Positions 25,853-34,103 of a stretch of DNA of 64,000 bases are shown one piece after another. How positions within the stretch are numbered: position 1 is the first letter of the stretch; the number at the start of each line of letters is the position of its first letter. Under the pieces are notes generated by a model. It did no database searches. It had not been told where the DNA came from and saw nothing but the letters and a program-made list of their open reading frames with translations. The DNA lies in NCBI RefSeq assembly GCF_029207735.1, contig NZ_CP104395.1:1-64000 (forward strand). Reading direction: 5' to 3'. A program made the position numbers and the translations under genes. This DNA is from Candidatus Nanohalococcus occultus (lineage in GTDB: Archaea > Nanohalarchaeota > Nanosalinia > Nanosalinales > Nanosalinaceae).

Positions 25853-27190
25853 GTGTTACTATATAATGACAACTTTGTGAACTTCCGTAAATCGTTGTAT
25901 AAAAAGAGAGACGGTCAGGCTAAGGGGACTTCTGTCTTCATGGGGACTCGGTTTACCGGCTTTCCGAAAAAAGACTGGTATGGGGAGACCAACACCATAG
26001 GGGGCGGAAGCCCGCTTAACTACAGAAGCTCGTTTATGCTCAATAAAGGTCTAACAAACCTGCTCAGGGCGGGCAAAGAAGACTTCGAGATAGAGGAAGG
26101 GTCTTTACACATAAACAACCGGAGTATCGAGGAGATAAACGACTTTCTAAACGGCGAAGGTAACGGCGATCTAACTTTGATCAACACTGGGCCGTTTAAC
26201 AGCGAAATAGAAGACAAGGCCGGCGGAGACAGAGAATCACATCTTAACTACTTCGAGTTAATGATGGATCAAGGCATGAAGGTCGTAAACACGCCTAAGA
26301 TCGCGAAAGCTTGTGGAGACAAGCGTATAACATACAGTTTGTTTGAGGAACAGAAGGAAAACAGTCTTCCATGGTACAACCTTGATCACTATCTTTCCGG
26401 TCCAGGGATCGCAGGGCTAAAAAATGACTTCAAACGTTTCAAAGACAAATATAACTTCGAGGACGGAGAGAACGGAGATGTACCGGTTGTGGCCAAGCCG
26501 GCTAATGGCAGTGGCGGAGATGAAATACTTTTCACAACGATGGATTCGTTTATCAGCGGTGCTGAAAGGAAAGGCTCGATACGGAAACTTTTCGCATCTG
26601 AAGGCTATAATCCGAATGGAAGAGTTCTACAGATGTCAGTTCCTGCGGTATATGATCAGCGGATAATTGCGACCGACGGCGTAATTGAGACTGCCGAAAC
26701 GCGTATTGGCGAAGGAGATCTCCACAACTTACAGGGAGGAGGTAGAGCAATACCTGTCAAGAGAGATGAACTACAGGAGGGGGCTGTAAATATGGTGCAG
26801 GATTACTCGAAAGCTCTCTTACAGGGACTCGGTGTTCATGAAAACGCAGGGTCGTTCATAGGATGGGATGCTCTGGGATTCGACCTTGAAAGCGAGAAGC
26901 TCGATGGCTTCCCGGATTACAAACGTTTTTTGCGGGAAAATGTAGCTCATGAAGATTACGCCGTCGAGCATGAAGGCCAAACAGTTTATCTGGTTCCTGG
27001 AGAGGCCAATGATTCGCCGGGATCAAAGATTGACGGTGTTAACTCGGCTCACCCTGAACAAAACTCAGCTCTAGCTTTGATGAAGTTTGCCGATGATCTC
27101 AGCAGAGGTCAGGTTCACGACCCTTACGAGGCTGAACAACTAGCTCCAGTTTACAGACATATTGTGAACGATCATTTCAGAGACATGTAG
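25853..27190 (+). CDS. ATP-grasp ligase-like protein
   Basis: About 445 aa. ATP-grasp features: FELMMDQGMKVVNTPKIAKACGDK (pre-ATP-grasp to A-loop, about residues 130-155), VPVVAKPANGSGGDEIL (glycine-rich loop, about 210), YDQRIIATDGVIETAETRIGEGDLHNL (RimK-like RxxxxxG segment) and a late acidic YLVPGEANDSPG (metal-binding E/N). Family members join carboxylates to amines; the substrate is unknown. TATATAA at 25860-25866 lies inside the first codons, so the start may be further downstream (GTG 25877 or TTG 25895). It directly precedes the secreted-protein module. Confidence 0.7.
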   Translation: MLLYNDNFVNFRKSLYKKRDGQAKGTSVFMGTRFTGFPKKDWYGETNTIGGGSPLNYRSSFMLNKGLTNLLRAGKEDFEIEEGSLHINNRSIEEINDFLNGEGNGDLTLINTGPFNSEIEDKAGGDRESHLNYFELMMDQGMKVVNTPKIAKACGDKRITYSLFEEQKENSLPWYNLDHYLSGPGIAGLKNDFKRFKDKYNFEDGENGDVPVVAKPANGSGGDEILFTTMDSFISGAERKGSIRKLFASEGYNPNGRVLQMSVPAVYDQRIIATDGVIETAETRIGEGDLHNLQGGGRAIPVKRDELQEGAVNMVQDYSKALLQGLGVHENAGSFIGWDALGFDLESEKLDGFPDYKRFLRENVAHEDYAVEHEGQTVYLVPGEANDSPGSKIDGVNSAHPEQNSALALMKFADDLSRGQVHDPYEAEQLAPVYRHIVNDHFRDM

Positions 27191-27213
27191 GGTTGTGGTC
27201 ACTAAAAGGTAAC

Positions 27214-27222
27214 ATATATAAT
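27214..27222 (+). promoter_or_regulatory. TATA box of the Tat-protein/surface-protein module A
   Basis: ATATATAAT is centred 40 nt before the ATG at 27258, placing the start of transcription near 27244 with a leader of about 14 nt. It is preceded by AACAT and an A-rich stretch; a strong archaeal promoter by appearance. Confidence 0.55.
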
Positions 27223-27257
27223 AGTGTGTCATGGTATTGTCACTGTGAGATAATCAA

Positions 27258-28340
27258 ATGACAGAAGATTCAATAAACCGCGACGGTTCAATAGAGGACG
27301 TCTCGGCAATGTTAGGTGGGGATGGAAGCGCAAAAACGGAAGACGGAACTATCGCAGCTGATGATAGCTCGATGTCATCCGACGACTCAGTGTTCACTCC
27401 TGGTTTCCCAGAGGGTTCTGGAGGATCGACAGGACGTGGAGGTCTTGGACCGAACAGCGACGATTTACCGGTGCCTGCTCCCAGTGGCGACGAACCTGAA
27501 AGAGAGTTCGTTTCTCCTGAGAACTCGGACGAGTTCAGTCTAGGGTACAAAGTTGTCGGAGACAAGTCTGACTCACGACTTCCTAACTTCCTTACTGTAA
27601 CTTACGAACAGGCGAACAGCTGGTTCGATGAAGGATTAGGTTCTGATGCCTCCTACGATATAGGAATAGGGGACAAAATTAAATCTGCTGTAGCACACTT
27701 CCCGGGCGTCGGATCCGCCTCTAACTCGTCCACAGATAGAGGCATTGGGGAAACTGATAGACAAGGAAAACTAACACGCAGAGCCTTCGTTCACGGAGGT
27801 CTGGCGGCTTTAGCGGGAGCTTCCGCAGGCGTAGCATCTCAGCAGACAGGAGGTTCTCAGAATGGTCCTGAGGCACGCGATTCTGGGGGAGGAGCATCTG
27901 AAGCCGCGGGCAGCACAGCTGACGATATTTACAGGCTCCAAGATGGGGAATCCACGATCGATCTGGATATTTCTCCGAGACAGGACTACAATGAGCTTAC
28001 ATGGGGGATCCAGGAAGATGGAGACCTGATTGTAATGGATGAATCCGACCGTCAAATCTGGGAGTATGAGGCAGAAGACGTTGAAGGACTTGACGTCCTT
28101 AAGGCGCTGTATCAGGGCGAGTCTAAGACGCTCCCTGAAGGCGCAGCAAAACAGATCAGCTCTGGAGAAAACTGGGAGGAAAACGACCAGTATGTTGAAG
28201 CCAGTTACTCGGAGGTCAAAGATACTCTCGTAAAAAATGGCCAGAAAAGAACAGCTGCCAACGTCTTATATGACTTCAGTGAATCAAGACTAGATGATCA
28301 ACCAGTCTACGAAGACGAAATCGAACATCTTCTTGAGTAG
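27258..28340 (+). CDS. Tat-signal protein with shared C-terminal domain (module A)
   Basis: 360 aa. A long acidic, Ser/Gly-rich N-terminal part (about 1-170) precedes a twin-arginine signal, TRRAFVHGGLAALAGASAGVA near residue 174, so the N-terminal part should stay cytoplasmic and the C-terminal 160 residues be exported. The exported part has GDLIVMDESDRQIWEYEAEDVEG, matching the LQEDGTV-D-DR-FE-EDFP pattern of the paralogues at 32.5 and 36.6 kb. Function unknown. It is followed after 11 nt by a surface repeat protein, an arrangement repeated at 32.5-33.2 kb. Confidence 0.75.
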   Translation: MTEDSINRDGSIEDVSAMLGGDGSAKTEDGTIAADDSSMSSDDSVFTPGFPEGSGGSTGRGGLGPNSDDLPVPAPSGDEPEREFVSPENSDEFSLGYKVVGDKSDSRLPNFLTVTYEQANSWFDEGLGSDASYDIGIGDKIKSAVAHFPGVGSASNSSTDRGIGETDRQGKLTRRAFVHGGLAALAGASAGVASQQTGGSQNGPEARDSGGGASEAAGSTADDIYRLQDGESTIDLDISPRQDYNELTWGIQEDGDLIVMDESDRQIWEYEAEDVEGLDVLKALYQGESKTLPEGAAKQISSGENWEENDQYVEASYSEVKDTLVKNGQKRTAANVLYDFSESRLDDQPVYEDEIEHLLE

Positions 28341-28351
28341 GTCTTGGGACG

Positions 28352-30106
28352 ATGGGAAATACAAAAATGTTGGCTCTGACAGCACTGCTCTCACTTGCGC
28401 TTATAGCGCCAGCGGCATCGATTGTGGCAGGTCCGGGCGGAGATCCATACGACTGCGGGGACTGCGATAGCGCTTACCCTACAGGCGATGACGGTTCGGA
28501 TGATGGTTCGTGGTCTGGTGGCGATACCGAGACCAATGATGGGACGGATAGTGGTGGAGCTGACACATCTGATGGTTCGGATGATGGTTCGTGGTCTGGT
28601 GATGATTCGGAGACTAATGATGGGACTGACAGTTCCGACGACGACACTGACAGTTCAACGGAGACGGAACAAGACTGGTCTGGTGATGATTCGGAGACTA
28701 ATGATGGGACAGATACTTCTAGCCCTGATTCTGGTTCGGAGGATGATGGTTCGTGGTCTGGTGATGATTCGGAGACTAATGATGGAACGGATACCTCTGA
28801 TTCCGATTCAACGGATACAGATGAAGACATAGGAACAGATGACGGCGGTTCGGACTCTACAGACGATACTTCTGAGGAAGATAGCACTGACACTTCCGGA
28901 GAGTCCGATACTGACGATGAAGCCGGCGGCAGCTCTGGAGGAGGTTCCACTGGCGGCGGATCAACTGGTGGAGGCACCGGTGACGGCGATGGAGATTCTG
29001 GTTCCGGCGACTCTGGTTCTGGAGATGGATCGACTGGAGGAGGCGATTCAGGTGATTCCAACGATGATCCGGCTGTAAGCTTTACTTTCAGCCCTTCGAA
29101 TCCGGAGCCAGGCCAGGAGGTTACGTTCACGGCTGATGCTTCGGACTCGGATGGTTCTATTCAGTCGATTGAATGGGATCTTGACGATGATGGTGCCTTC
29201 GACGATGCGACAGGTGAGACCGCTAAGAGAAGCTTTAGCTCTGAAGGTGACTACAAGGTCACTGTCCGTGCTACCGACGATGACGGTGCGGAAAATACAA
29301 TCTCTGATACAGTCATGGTTAGAGCTGACAGCGGTTCAGATAGCGATGACGACGATGAAGATGACGGTGATTCCAGCGGAGGATCCGGTGGCGGCTCAGT
29401 TGGCGGCGGCGAGATTATAATCGGCAGCCCCGAGCCGTCCATGAATGTGGCTCTCTCAAGTGATACGGTTGAGTACAACCAGCCTGTAACTGTCTCAGGT
29501 AGCTTCGAGAACGTTGATTCGCCTAGACAGGTAACAGTCTACTTCGGCGGGCAGCAGGTCTCGACACTTAGCTCGGCGGATACTTTTTCAACCAGCTTCG
29601 AGGCCAACATTGTTGGAGAAAACGAGGTCCGGGTTGTATCCGGCGAACTAGAAAAGACAATGGTTCTAAATGTCAATCCAGCCGTAAGAATTGACGGAAT
29701 CAACGCTCAGACATTTCTCCGACCTTCGGAAAGACATGAGGTGTGTGTGGAGATAACAGCTCCATCAAGCACCGAAGTACAGCTTTACGAGAACGATGAA
29801 CTAGTAGGAACCAGAAACACCGGCGATGTCGCATGTTTCACACGGATCGCACCCGAAGACAGTAACTCAGTTACATACCGAGCTGTAGCAACTTCAGGCT
29901 CGGCAAGGGATGTGGAGGAAAAAACTATCTCGGTCATACCTGAGGAAACAGGGACTCAGCCGAGCAACACGCCAACTGGAGGTTTCTTCTCGGAGACGTC
30001 CAATATCGCGCTCTCAATAGCCGCCATACTGCTAGCTATCTTAGCAGCAGTCGGCTACAGGAAAAGAGAGCAACTCAAAACTTACGTTTCAGGCATCAGA
30101 GCCTGA
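28352..30106 (+). CDS. Surface protein: Asp-rich repeats, PKD and Ig-like domains
   Basis: 584 aa. Sec-type signal peptide (about 1-27), four copies of a SWSGDDSETNDGTD-like repeat (about 50-145), an Asp/Ser/Gly-rich linker, and a PKD domain (about 240-323: SFTFSPSNPEPGQEVTF ... GDYKVTVRATDDDG). A Gly-rich linker follows, then two Ig-like beta domains with one Cys pair, and a C-terminal membrane anchor (about 551-570) with a basic tail. The acidic repeats may bind Ca2+. The architecture suggests an adhesin or stalk. It is paralogous to the protein at 31.45-32.48 kb. Expressed with the Tat gene 11 nt upstream. Confidence 0.8.
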   Translation: MGNTKMLALTALLSLALIAPAASIVAGPGGDPYDCGDCDSAYPTGDDGSDDGSWSGGDTETNDGTDSGGADTSDGSDDGSWSGDDSETNDGTDSSDDDTDSSTETEQDWSGDDSETNDGTDTSSPDSGSEDDGSWSGDDSETNDGTDTSDSDSTDTDEDIGTDDGGSDSTDDTSEEDSTDTSGESDTDDEAGGSSGGGSTGGGSTGGGTGDGDGDSGSGDSGSGDGSTGGGDSGDSNDDPAVSFTFSPSNPEPGQEVTFTADASDSDGSIQSIEWDLDDDGAFDDATGETAKRSFSSEGDYKVTVRATDDDGAENTISDTVMVRADSGSDSDDDDEDDGDSSGGSGGGSVGGGEIIIGSPEPSMNVALSSDTVEYNQPVTVSGSFENVDSPRQVTVYFGGQQVSTLSSADTFSTSFEANIVGENEVRVVSGELEKTMVLNVNPAVRIDGINAQTFLRPSERHEVCVEITAPSSTEVQLYENDELVGTRNTGDVACFTRIAPEDSNSVTYRAVATSGSARDVEEKTISVIPEETGTQPSNTPTGGFFSETSNIALSIAAILLAILAAVGYRKREQLKTYVSGIRA

Positions 30107-30118
30107 AACAACTTTTCT

Positions 30119-30499
30119 CTATCTTTCTATACGAGAATAACAGTAGAAGGTGCCTAAACCGGTTGCGAGCGCCCCTCCGAGTTCTCCGAATCCGCTGGCC
30201 GCATCAATAACTTTCGGCGCGTACTCAATTAGTTTTTGAGCGTCTTGCTGTAGGTAAGGAGCTGCTTTAGATGCGTCGGTAACTGTGGCGGCGAAACCTG
30301 TGGAAAAAGCAAGTGTGGCGGCTTTGTAGCCTAGGTTCTTCTGGTAATTGCTTTCTGTGCTTTGGCTGTGTTTGCTGGTTTCGTTTTCATCACTTAGAAG
30401 GCTGTTTATCGATTCTTCGTTGCCTTCGAGAGTCACTGAGAGTTCGTTGTTTTCAGGTTCTTCGTCTTCATCGAGGTAGGATAGTATATCAGAACTCAT
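30119..30499 (-). CDS. Small protein with hydrophobic C-terminal region
   Basis: 126 aa, unrecognised. An acidic N-terminal half (residues 1-50, rich in Glu/Asp/Ser) precedes two weakly hydrophobic helical stretches (about 55-75, YKAATLAFSTGFAATVTDA, and 98-118, FGELGGALATGLGTFYCY). The long acidic N-terminus resembles that of the module A Tat protein. It converges with the surface-protein gene, 12 nt apart, and may be a membrane-associated accessory of the module. Confidence 0.6.
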   Translation of the reverse strand: MSSDILSYLDEDEEPENNELSVTLEGNEESINSLLSDENETSKHSQSTESNYQKNLGYKAATLAFSTGFAATVTDASKAAPYLQQDAQKLIEYAPKVIDAASGFGELGGALATGLGTFYCYSRIER

Positions 30500-30599
30500 T
30501 ACAGGTCGTTGTATTATTTTTTCAATACGTTTCTCAATTTAAACCCGGTATACGGAATATTACATGTTGAAGAATATATTTGGGGTGCTGTCGGTTTGT

Positions 30600-31370
30600 C
30601 TAGAGGTAAAATTCGAATCCTCCGTCCCGGACAGCTTCTTCTTCCAGATCGCTTTCAAGGGCGGAAAGTTTCCCTTCCGCGTATTTTTTGATCTCGGATG
30701 TGTTGAAGTATCGGCCGGCCTTACTTCCGCTGTTACCCAGGACGTACAGCTCCATGCCGATAAACTGGTCGTCACGTTCATCTGCTCCGCCTATATCGAA
30801 GACTGGTTCTCCGAGATCGTAGGCTATCTCGAAGCTGTTTTTGAACGGCTGGCTGATGTTGTTGATGTACTCTGCGCGCAGATCCTTGGCAAGGTATTGT
30901 CTGATATCCCGGGTTTCTCCTGAGGCTTTTATTCCCATGCGCATCGTCGCATAATGGTTGTTTCCGATCAGTCGAGATATCTCGTCTTCATCTCCGACTA
31001 GCCTAGGGTTTCTTTCCATCGCCGACAGTATCTCATCGTCTCTGAAGTAAAAAGTATCCATCAAAACCTTGTTCTGGGTTTCCCGGACGGTCGGGCCTGA
31101 AAGCTCCTGTTCGGCCTGATCGTGGATTGCCTGTGCGGTTTCTTCAAGCAGAGGCGCCGAATACGTCACGAACGGCAGATCCTCTTCGAGCTGGAAAGGA
31201 AGCCCGCCAGGTGCTTTTATCCGAAATCGTCCCCAGTCAGTGTAATCTGGGTCCGGTGCGCTACATCCTGCCAGCGCTGTCAGCCCTAAAGCGCCTGCGC
31301 CAGCAAGTAGTTTTCTTCGCGTGGTTTCTTTACCTTCAAGGTAGTCAGATATGTCTTCGAGTCTTTCCAT
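30600..31370 (-). CDS. Tat-exported lipoprotein
   Basis: 256 aa. The Tat motif TTRRKLLAG near residue 17 and the hydrophobic core are followed directly by a lipobox LAGCS (Cys about 35), so the mature protein is predicted to be lipid-anchored outside the membrane, as in haloarchaea. The mature region has mixed alpha/beta content and a long polar linker but no recognised catalytic motif. It lies between the two surface-protein genes of the duplicated module. Confidence 0.8.
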   Translation of the reverse strand: MERLEDISDYLEGKETTRRKLLAGAGALGLTALAGCSAPDPDYTDWGRFRIKAPGGLPFQLEEDLPFVTYSAPLLEETAQAIHDQAEQELSGPTVRETQNKVLMDTFYFRDDEILSAMERNPRLVGDEDEISRLIGNNHYATMRMGIKASGETRDIRQYLAKDLRAEYINNISQPFKNSFEIAYDLGEPVFDIGGADERDDQFIGMELYVLGNSGSKAGRYFNTSEIKKYAEGKLSALESDLEEEAVRDGGFEFYL

Positions 31371-31453
31371 TTTTCTTCGGTTCCAATTATTTGTTTCTGG
31401 TTTTTCGGGTTCGGTTTTCTAATAAGTAAAAAAAGAATATGTGAAGCGCCTAT

Positions 31454-32482
31454 CTACACGATAGGCACTAATTGGACGATGAATGCTACCATTGCTGTTA
31501 GCATGTTGATCATCGACTGGAAGATTCCAGCGGATGTTCGTGGGTTGTCCGATAGGTCGCCAGCTGTTGAGTCAGTTCCATCGCCTGTTACGGTGATGAT
31601 GCCTGTCTGAACATCTCTGTCGCCCTCCACGTTAGCTACGACGTTGACTGTGTGTGTTCCCTGAGATAGGTCTACCTCGAAACATACACGGCCTGTGCCG
31701 GTCTGGCTAGCTACTTCTACGCCATCAACTGTCAGGATTACGTCTGGGTTTGCTGCTGATGATACATCAGCGCAGATATCGACGTTTCTTCCCGAGTCAA
31801 CGGTCGCTGGTAGGTCCAGGTTGCTTACCTCTACTGAGGTTGTTACGTACAGCTGTCTTTCAACAGATGCTTCGCGCGTTCTGATCTCAACTGTGTGTTC
31901 TCCTGCTGTTTCCGCGGTGAACTGTGTGCTGAAATCGTATGCGTCGTTCAGTCGTGTGGTCTGTACAAGTTCTCCATCGACGTAGATGTCAATGTCTCGT
32001 ACTCGTGGGTATTCTACATGACCTGTTACATCGACTGTCTGCCCTACTGCTACTGTTTCAGGTATGTCAACGCTGATCACAGGTTCTAGTACCTGTACGT
32101 CGGCTCTGTGGATTTCTCCGCCGCCGCTACCGCCTCTTGACGAGCTGCTATCTGTTTCTGATGAGCTGTCAGAGGTATCTCGGTCGTCATCGTTGGTTGC
32201 GGACTCTCCGTCCCACGTGCTGGCTGTAGATCCGCCGTCATCGTTGTTCGTGGCTGATCCACCGTCCCACTTGGTGGCTGATCCGTCATTGTCGTTCGTA
32301 GCACTTCCGCCATCCCATCCATTGGTGGATGAGGTGCTGGTGTCAGTGTTGGAATCGGATCCGCCGTCATCGTTGTTTGTAGCGGATGCTCCGTCCCAGT
32401 CCTGCGCCATCCCTGTCCCTGTGACAACGAGTAGCGATACCAGTATGACGAAAAGTGAGCTGATGAGATTTTTCTTCATCAT
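31454..32482 (-). CDS. Surface repeat protein with two Ig-like domains (module B)
   Basis: 342 aa. Signal peptide (about 1-26), four repeats of the form WDGxSATNxDDG (about 28-105), a Ser/Gly linker, then two Ig-like beta domains. The first starts near residue 130 (PVISVDIPETVAVGQTVDVTG). The second carries the Cys pair ICADVS ... RVCFEV. A C-terminal membrane helix (about 320-340) ends the protein. The same order and Cys pairing occur in the 584-aa protein at 28.35 kb, minus its PKD domain, so the two are paralogues. It follows its Tat partner gene by 36 nt on the minus strand. Confidence 0.8.
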   Translation of the reverse strand: MMKKNLISSLFVILVSLLVVTGTGMAQDWDGASATNNDDGGSDSNTDTSTSSTNGWDGGSATNDNDGSATKWDGGSATNNDDGGSTASTWDGESATNDDDRDTSDSSSETDSSSSRGGSGGGEIHRADVQVLEPVISVDIPETVAVGQTVDVTGHVEYPRVRDIDIYVDGELVQTTRLNDAYDFSTQFTAETAGEHTVEIRTREASVERQLYVTTSVEVSNLDLPATVDSGRNVDICADVSSAANPDVILTVDGVEVASQTGTGRVCFEVDLSQGTHTVNVVANVEGDRDVQTGIITVTGDGTDSTAGDLSDNPRTSAGIFQSMINMLTAMVAFIVQLVPIV

Positions 32483-32518
32483 TTATTCACCTTTAGTCTC
32501 TCAACGCGTGAGAGGGGT

Positions 32519-33193
32519 TTAGTTCCCTCCACTGTACGTTGGGTTGCTATCGAAGATCAGATCCCATTCTGCTTCGTCAGCCATATCGTCGTATGCTGAT
32601 GAGCTGTGTCCGAAAAGCTCCTGCTGTGTTACTTCGATACCAGATACTCCTGGAGCAGGTTCCATGGTTTCTCTCGAACCTGAAAGATCTGTGTGGAGTT
32701 CTGCGTAGTCAGCGTTCATAGGGAACTCATCTACTTCGAAGCTTCTCCATTCACGGTCTCCGTGGTCAAGAGCGTAAACAGTCCCGTCTTCCTGTAGGTA
32801 TAGCTCGTCAGATACGTCTCCGACAACTCCAATTCCTTCAGGTGTGTCTGCGGTTTCTCCTGCTGTAGGGTCTGTTACCGCTGCTCCGCCTGCTGCCCAG
32901 TCGATTGCGTATCCGTCGCCGTCTAGGGCTTCAGCTGCTGCGTAACCTACTACTGCTGTTTGTCCGACAAGAGATAGGAATCCTCTTCGGCTTAGATCTC
33001 CTGCTGCAGGTTTGTTAAGGAAATCTGCTTCTTCGAAATCTGTTTCTTTGTCCTCGTCAGTTACCTTGTGGAAATTGACGTAGGAATCTTTGATGTTTGA
33101 TAATCTTTCTCTTATTGAGAGTCTTTCTTCTTCGCTTACAGCTTCTAGACTTCGTTCGACGTCGTCCATTCCGCTGCGGTCTTCTGTTGACAT
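32519..33193 (-). CDS. Tat-signal protein with shared C-terminal domain (module B)
   Basis: 224 aa. An acidic N-terminal part of about 65 residues precedes the twin-arginine signal LSRRGFLSLVGQTAVVGYAAAEAL (about 68-91). The exported C-terminus reads YLQEDGTVYALDHGDREWRSFEVDEFP and later TQQELFGHSSSAYDDMADEAEWD, closely matching the paralogue at 36.6 kb and more distantly the one at 27.3 kb. Function unknown. A minus-strand TATA-like CTTATATTA (33230-33240) precedes it. It forms a pair with the downstream surface repeat protein. Confidence 0.78.
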   Translation of the reverse strand: MSTEDRSGMDDVERSLEAVSEEERLSIRERLSNIKDSYVNFHKVTDEDKETDFEEADFLNKPAAGDLSRRGFLSLVGQTAVVGYAAAEALDGDGYAIDWAAGGAAVTDPTAGETADTPEGIGVVGDVSDELYLQEDGTVYALDHGDREWRSFEVDEFPMNADYAELHTDLSGSRETMEPAPGVSGIEVTQQELFGHSSSAYDDMADEAEWDLIFDSNPTYSGGN

Positions 33194-33354
33194 TGTATTT
33201 TAGTCACCAAGTTGGTAGATGCCGCTGGCGCCTTAATATAAGAATTACGAACAGAAATAGGCTTTCAGAAAGCGTTATTCGAATAGATGTGATCTAGTAG
33301 ATACTTTGGGGTTGTATAGAAAACAAGGGTTTTAGCACAGTGTCTTTAGCGTTT

Positions 33355-33981
33355 TCAGTTGCTAAAGCCTGCGCTTAAAATCCTTTTCAGGGCGTCTTCA
33401 AGCGTTTCATCTGTCTTTACAAGCTGGTCTTCGGTTACTTCAACTACGAATCCGGAGGTGATGTTTGGAGCTGTAGGTACGAAGACGACTTTCCGTCCGT
33501 CCTTGCTACAGTTACCTGTCTGGAAACCGGTGAACTGAACGCCGTTGAAATCGATTTTCACAGGGTGTTTGAAGTCATCTTTCTTCCGGAAGACGGTATC
33601 TGCCGCGGTCTTCGTAATTGTATAGACCGAGGATATCAAAGGTATCTGTAGAAAGATCAGATCCATTCTGCTCTCCAGCATCGAACCCTTACGGGTGGAG
33701 AAAAGCTTGCCGGTGCCTATGATCAGTACGCTTCCTAATACTACTATAAGGCTGCCTTTGATCAGGTGGTTCAGTACGGGGTAGGGTGTGATCTGGAAGA
33801 ACTCGTTTCCAGGGATCGAGCCCACAATCTGTAGAAGCCAGGATGCTAAAAGAAAGTTCGCAGCTAAAGGAGTAAGAACAATTATTCCTACCACTGCTAG
33901 ACGTTTGAAATTTCCAACAGAGCTTACTGTATGGCTTGAAGTATCTATACTGGTTTTTAAAGAGTTAAAGCTGTTTTTCAT
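33355..33981 (-). CDS. DUF502-family membrane protein
   Basis: 208 aa with two predicted membrane helices (about 28-50 and 72-92) and the DUF502 C-terminal signature: VVFVPTAPNITSGFVVEVTEDQLVKTDETLEDALKRILSAG. Members are found in bacteria, plants and archaea with no assigned activity. A hairpin CTTTAGC/GCTAAAG (33344-33350 with 33361-33367) spans the end of the gene and may terminate transcription. Confidence 0.88.
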   Translation of the reverse strand: MKNSFNSLKTSIDTSSHTVSSVGNFKRLAVVGIIVLTPLAANFLLASWLLQIVGSIPGNEFFQITPYPVLNHLIKGSLIVVLGSVLIIGTGKLFSTRKGSMLESRMDLIFLQIPLISSVYTITKTAADTVFRKKDDFKHPVKIDFNGVQFTGFQTGNCSKDGRKVVFVPTAPNITSGFVVEVTEDQLVKTDETLEDALKRILSAGFSN

Positions 33982-34103
33982 GTTTATATACGACCTCGTC
34001 CTTTACAAAAATAATTCAGCTAATTAAAACAGTTAGCTATAGCGAATAGTACAGGTAACAGGATATATGATGCCATATATTTGACAGCAGACAGGGGTTT
34101 CTG

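Noticed and set aside
28474-29130. Long antisense open frame opposite the Asp-rich repeats
   Set aside because: It is a translation of the repeat's reverse strand (Ser/Pro/Glu-rich) and has no independent motif.
30610-30625. ATTCGAATCC resembling a tRNA T-loop
   Set aside because: Lies at the end of the Tat lipoprotein gene; no cloverleaf can be built.
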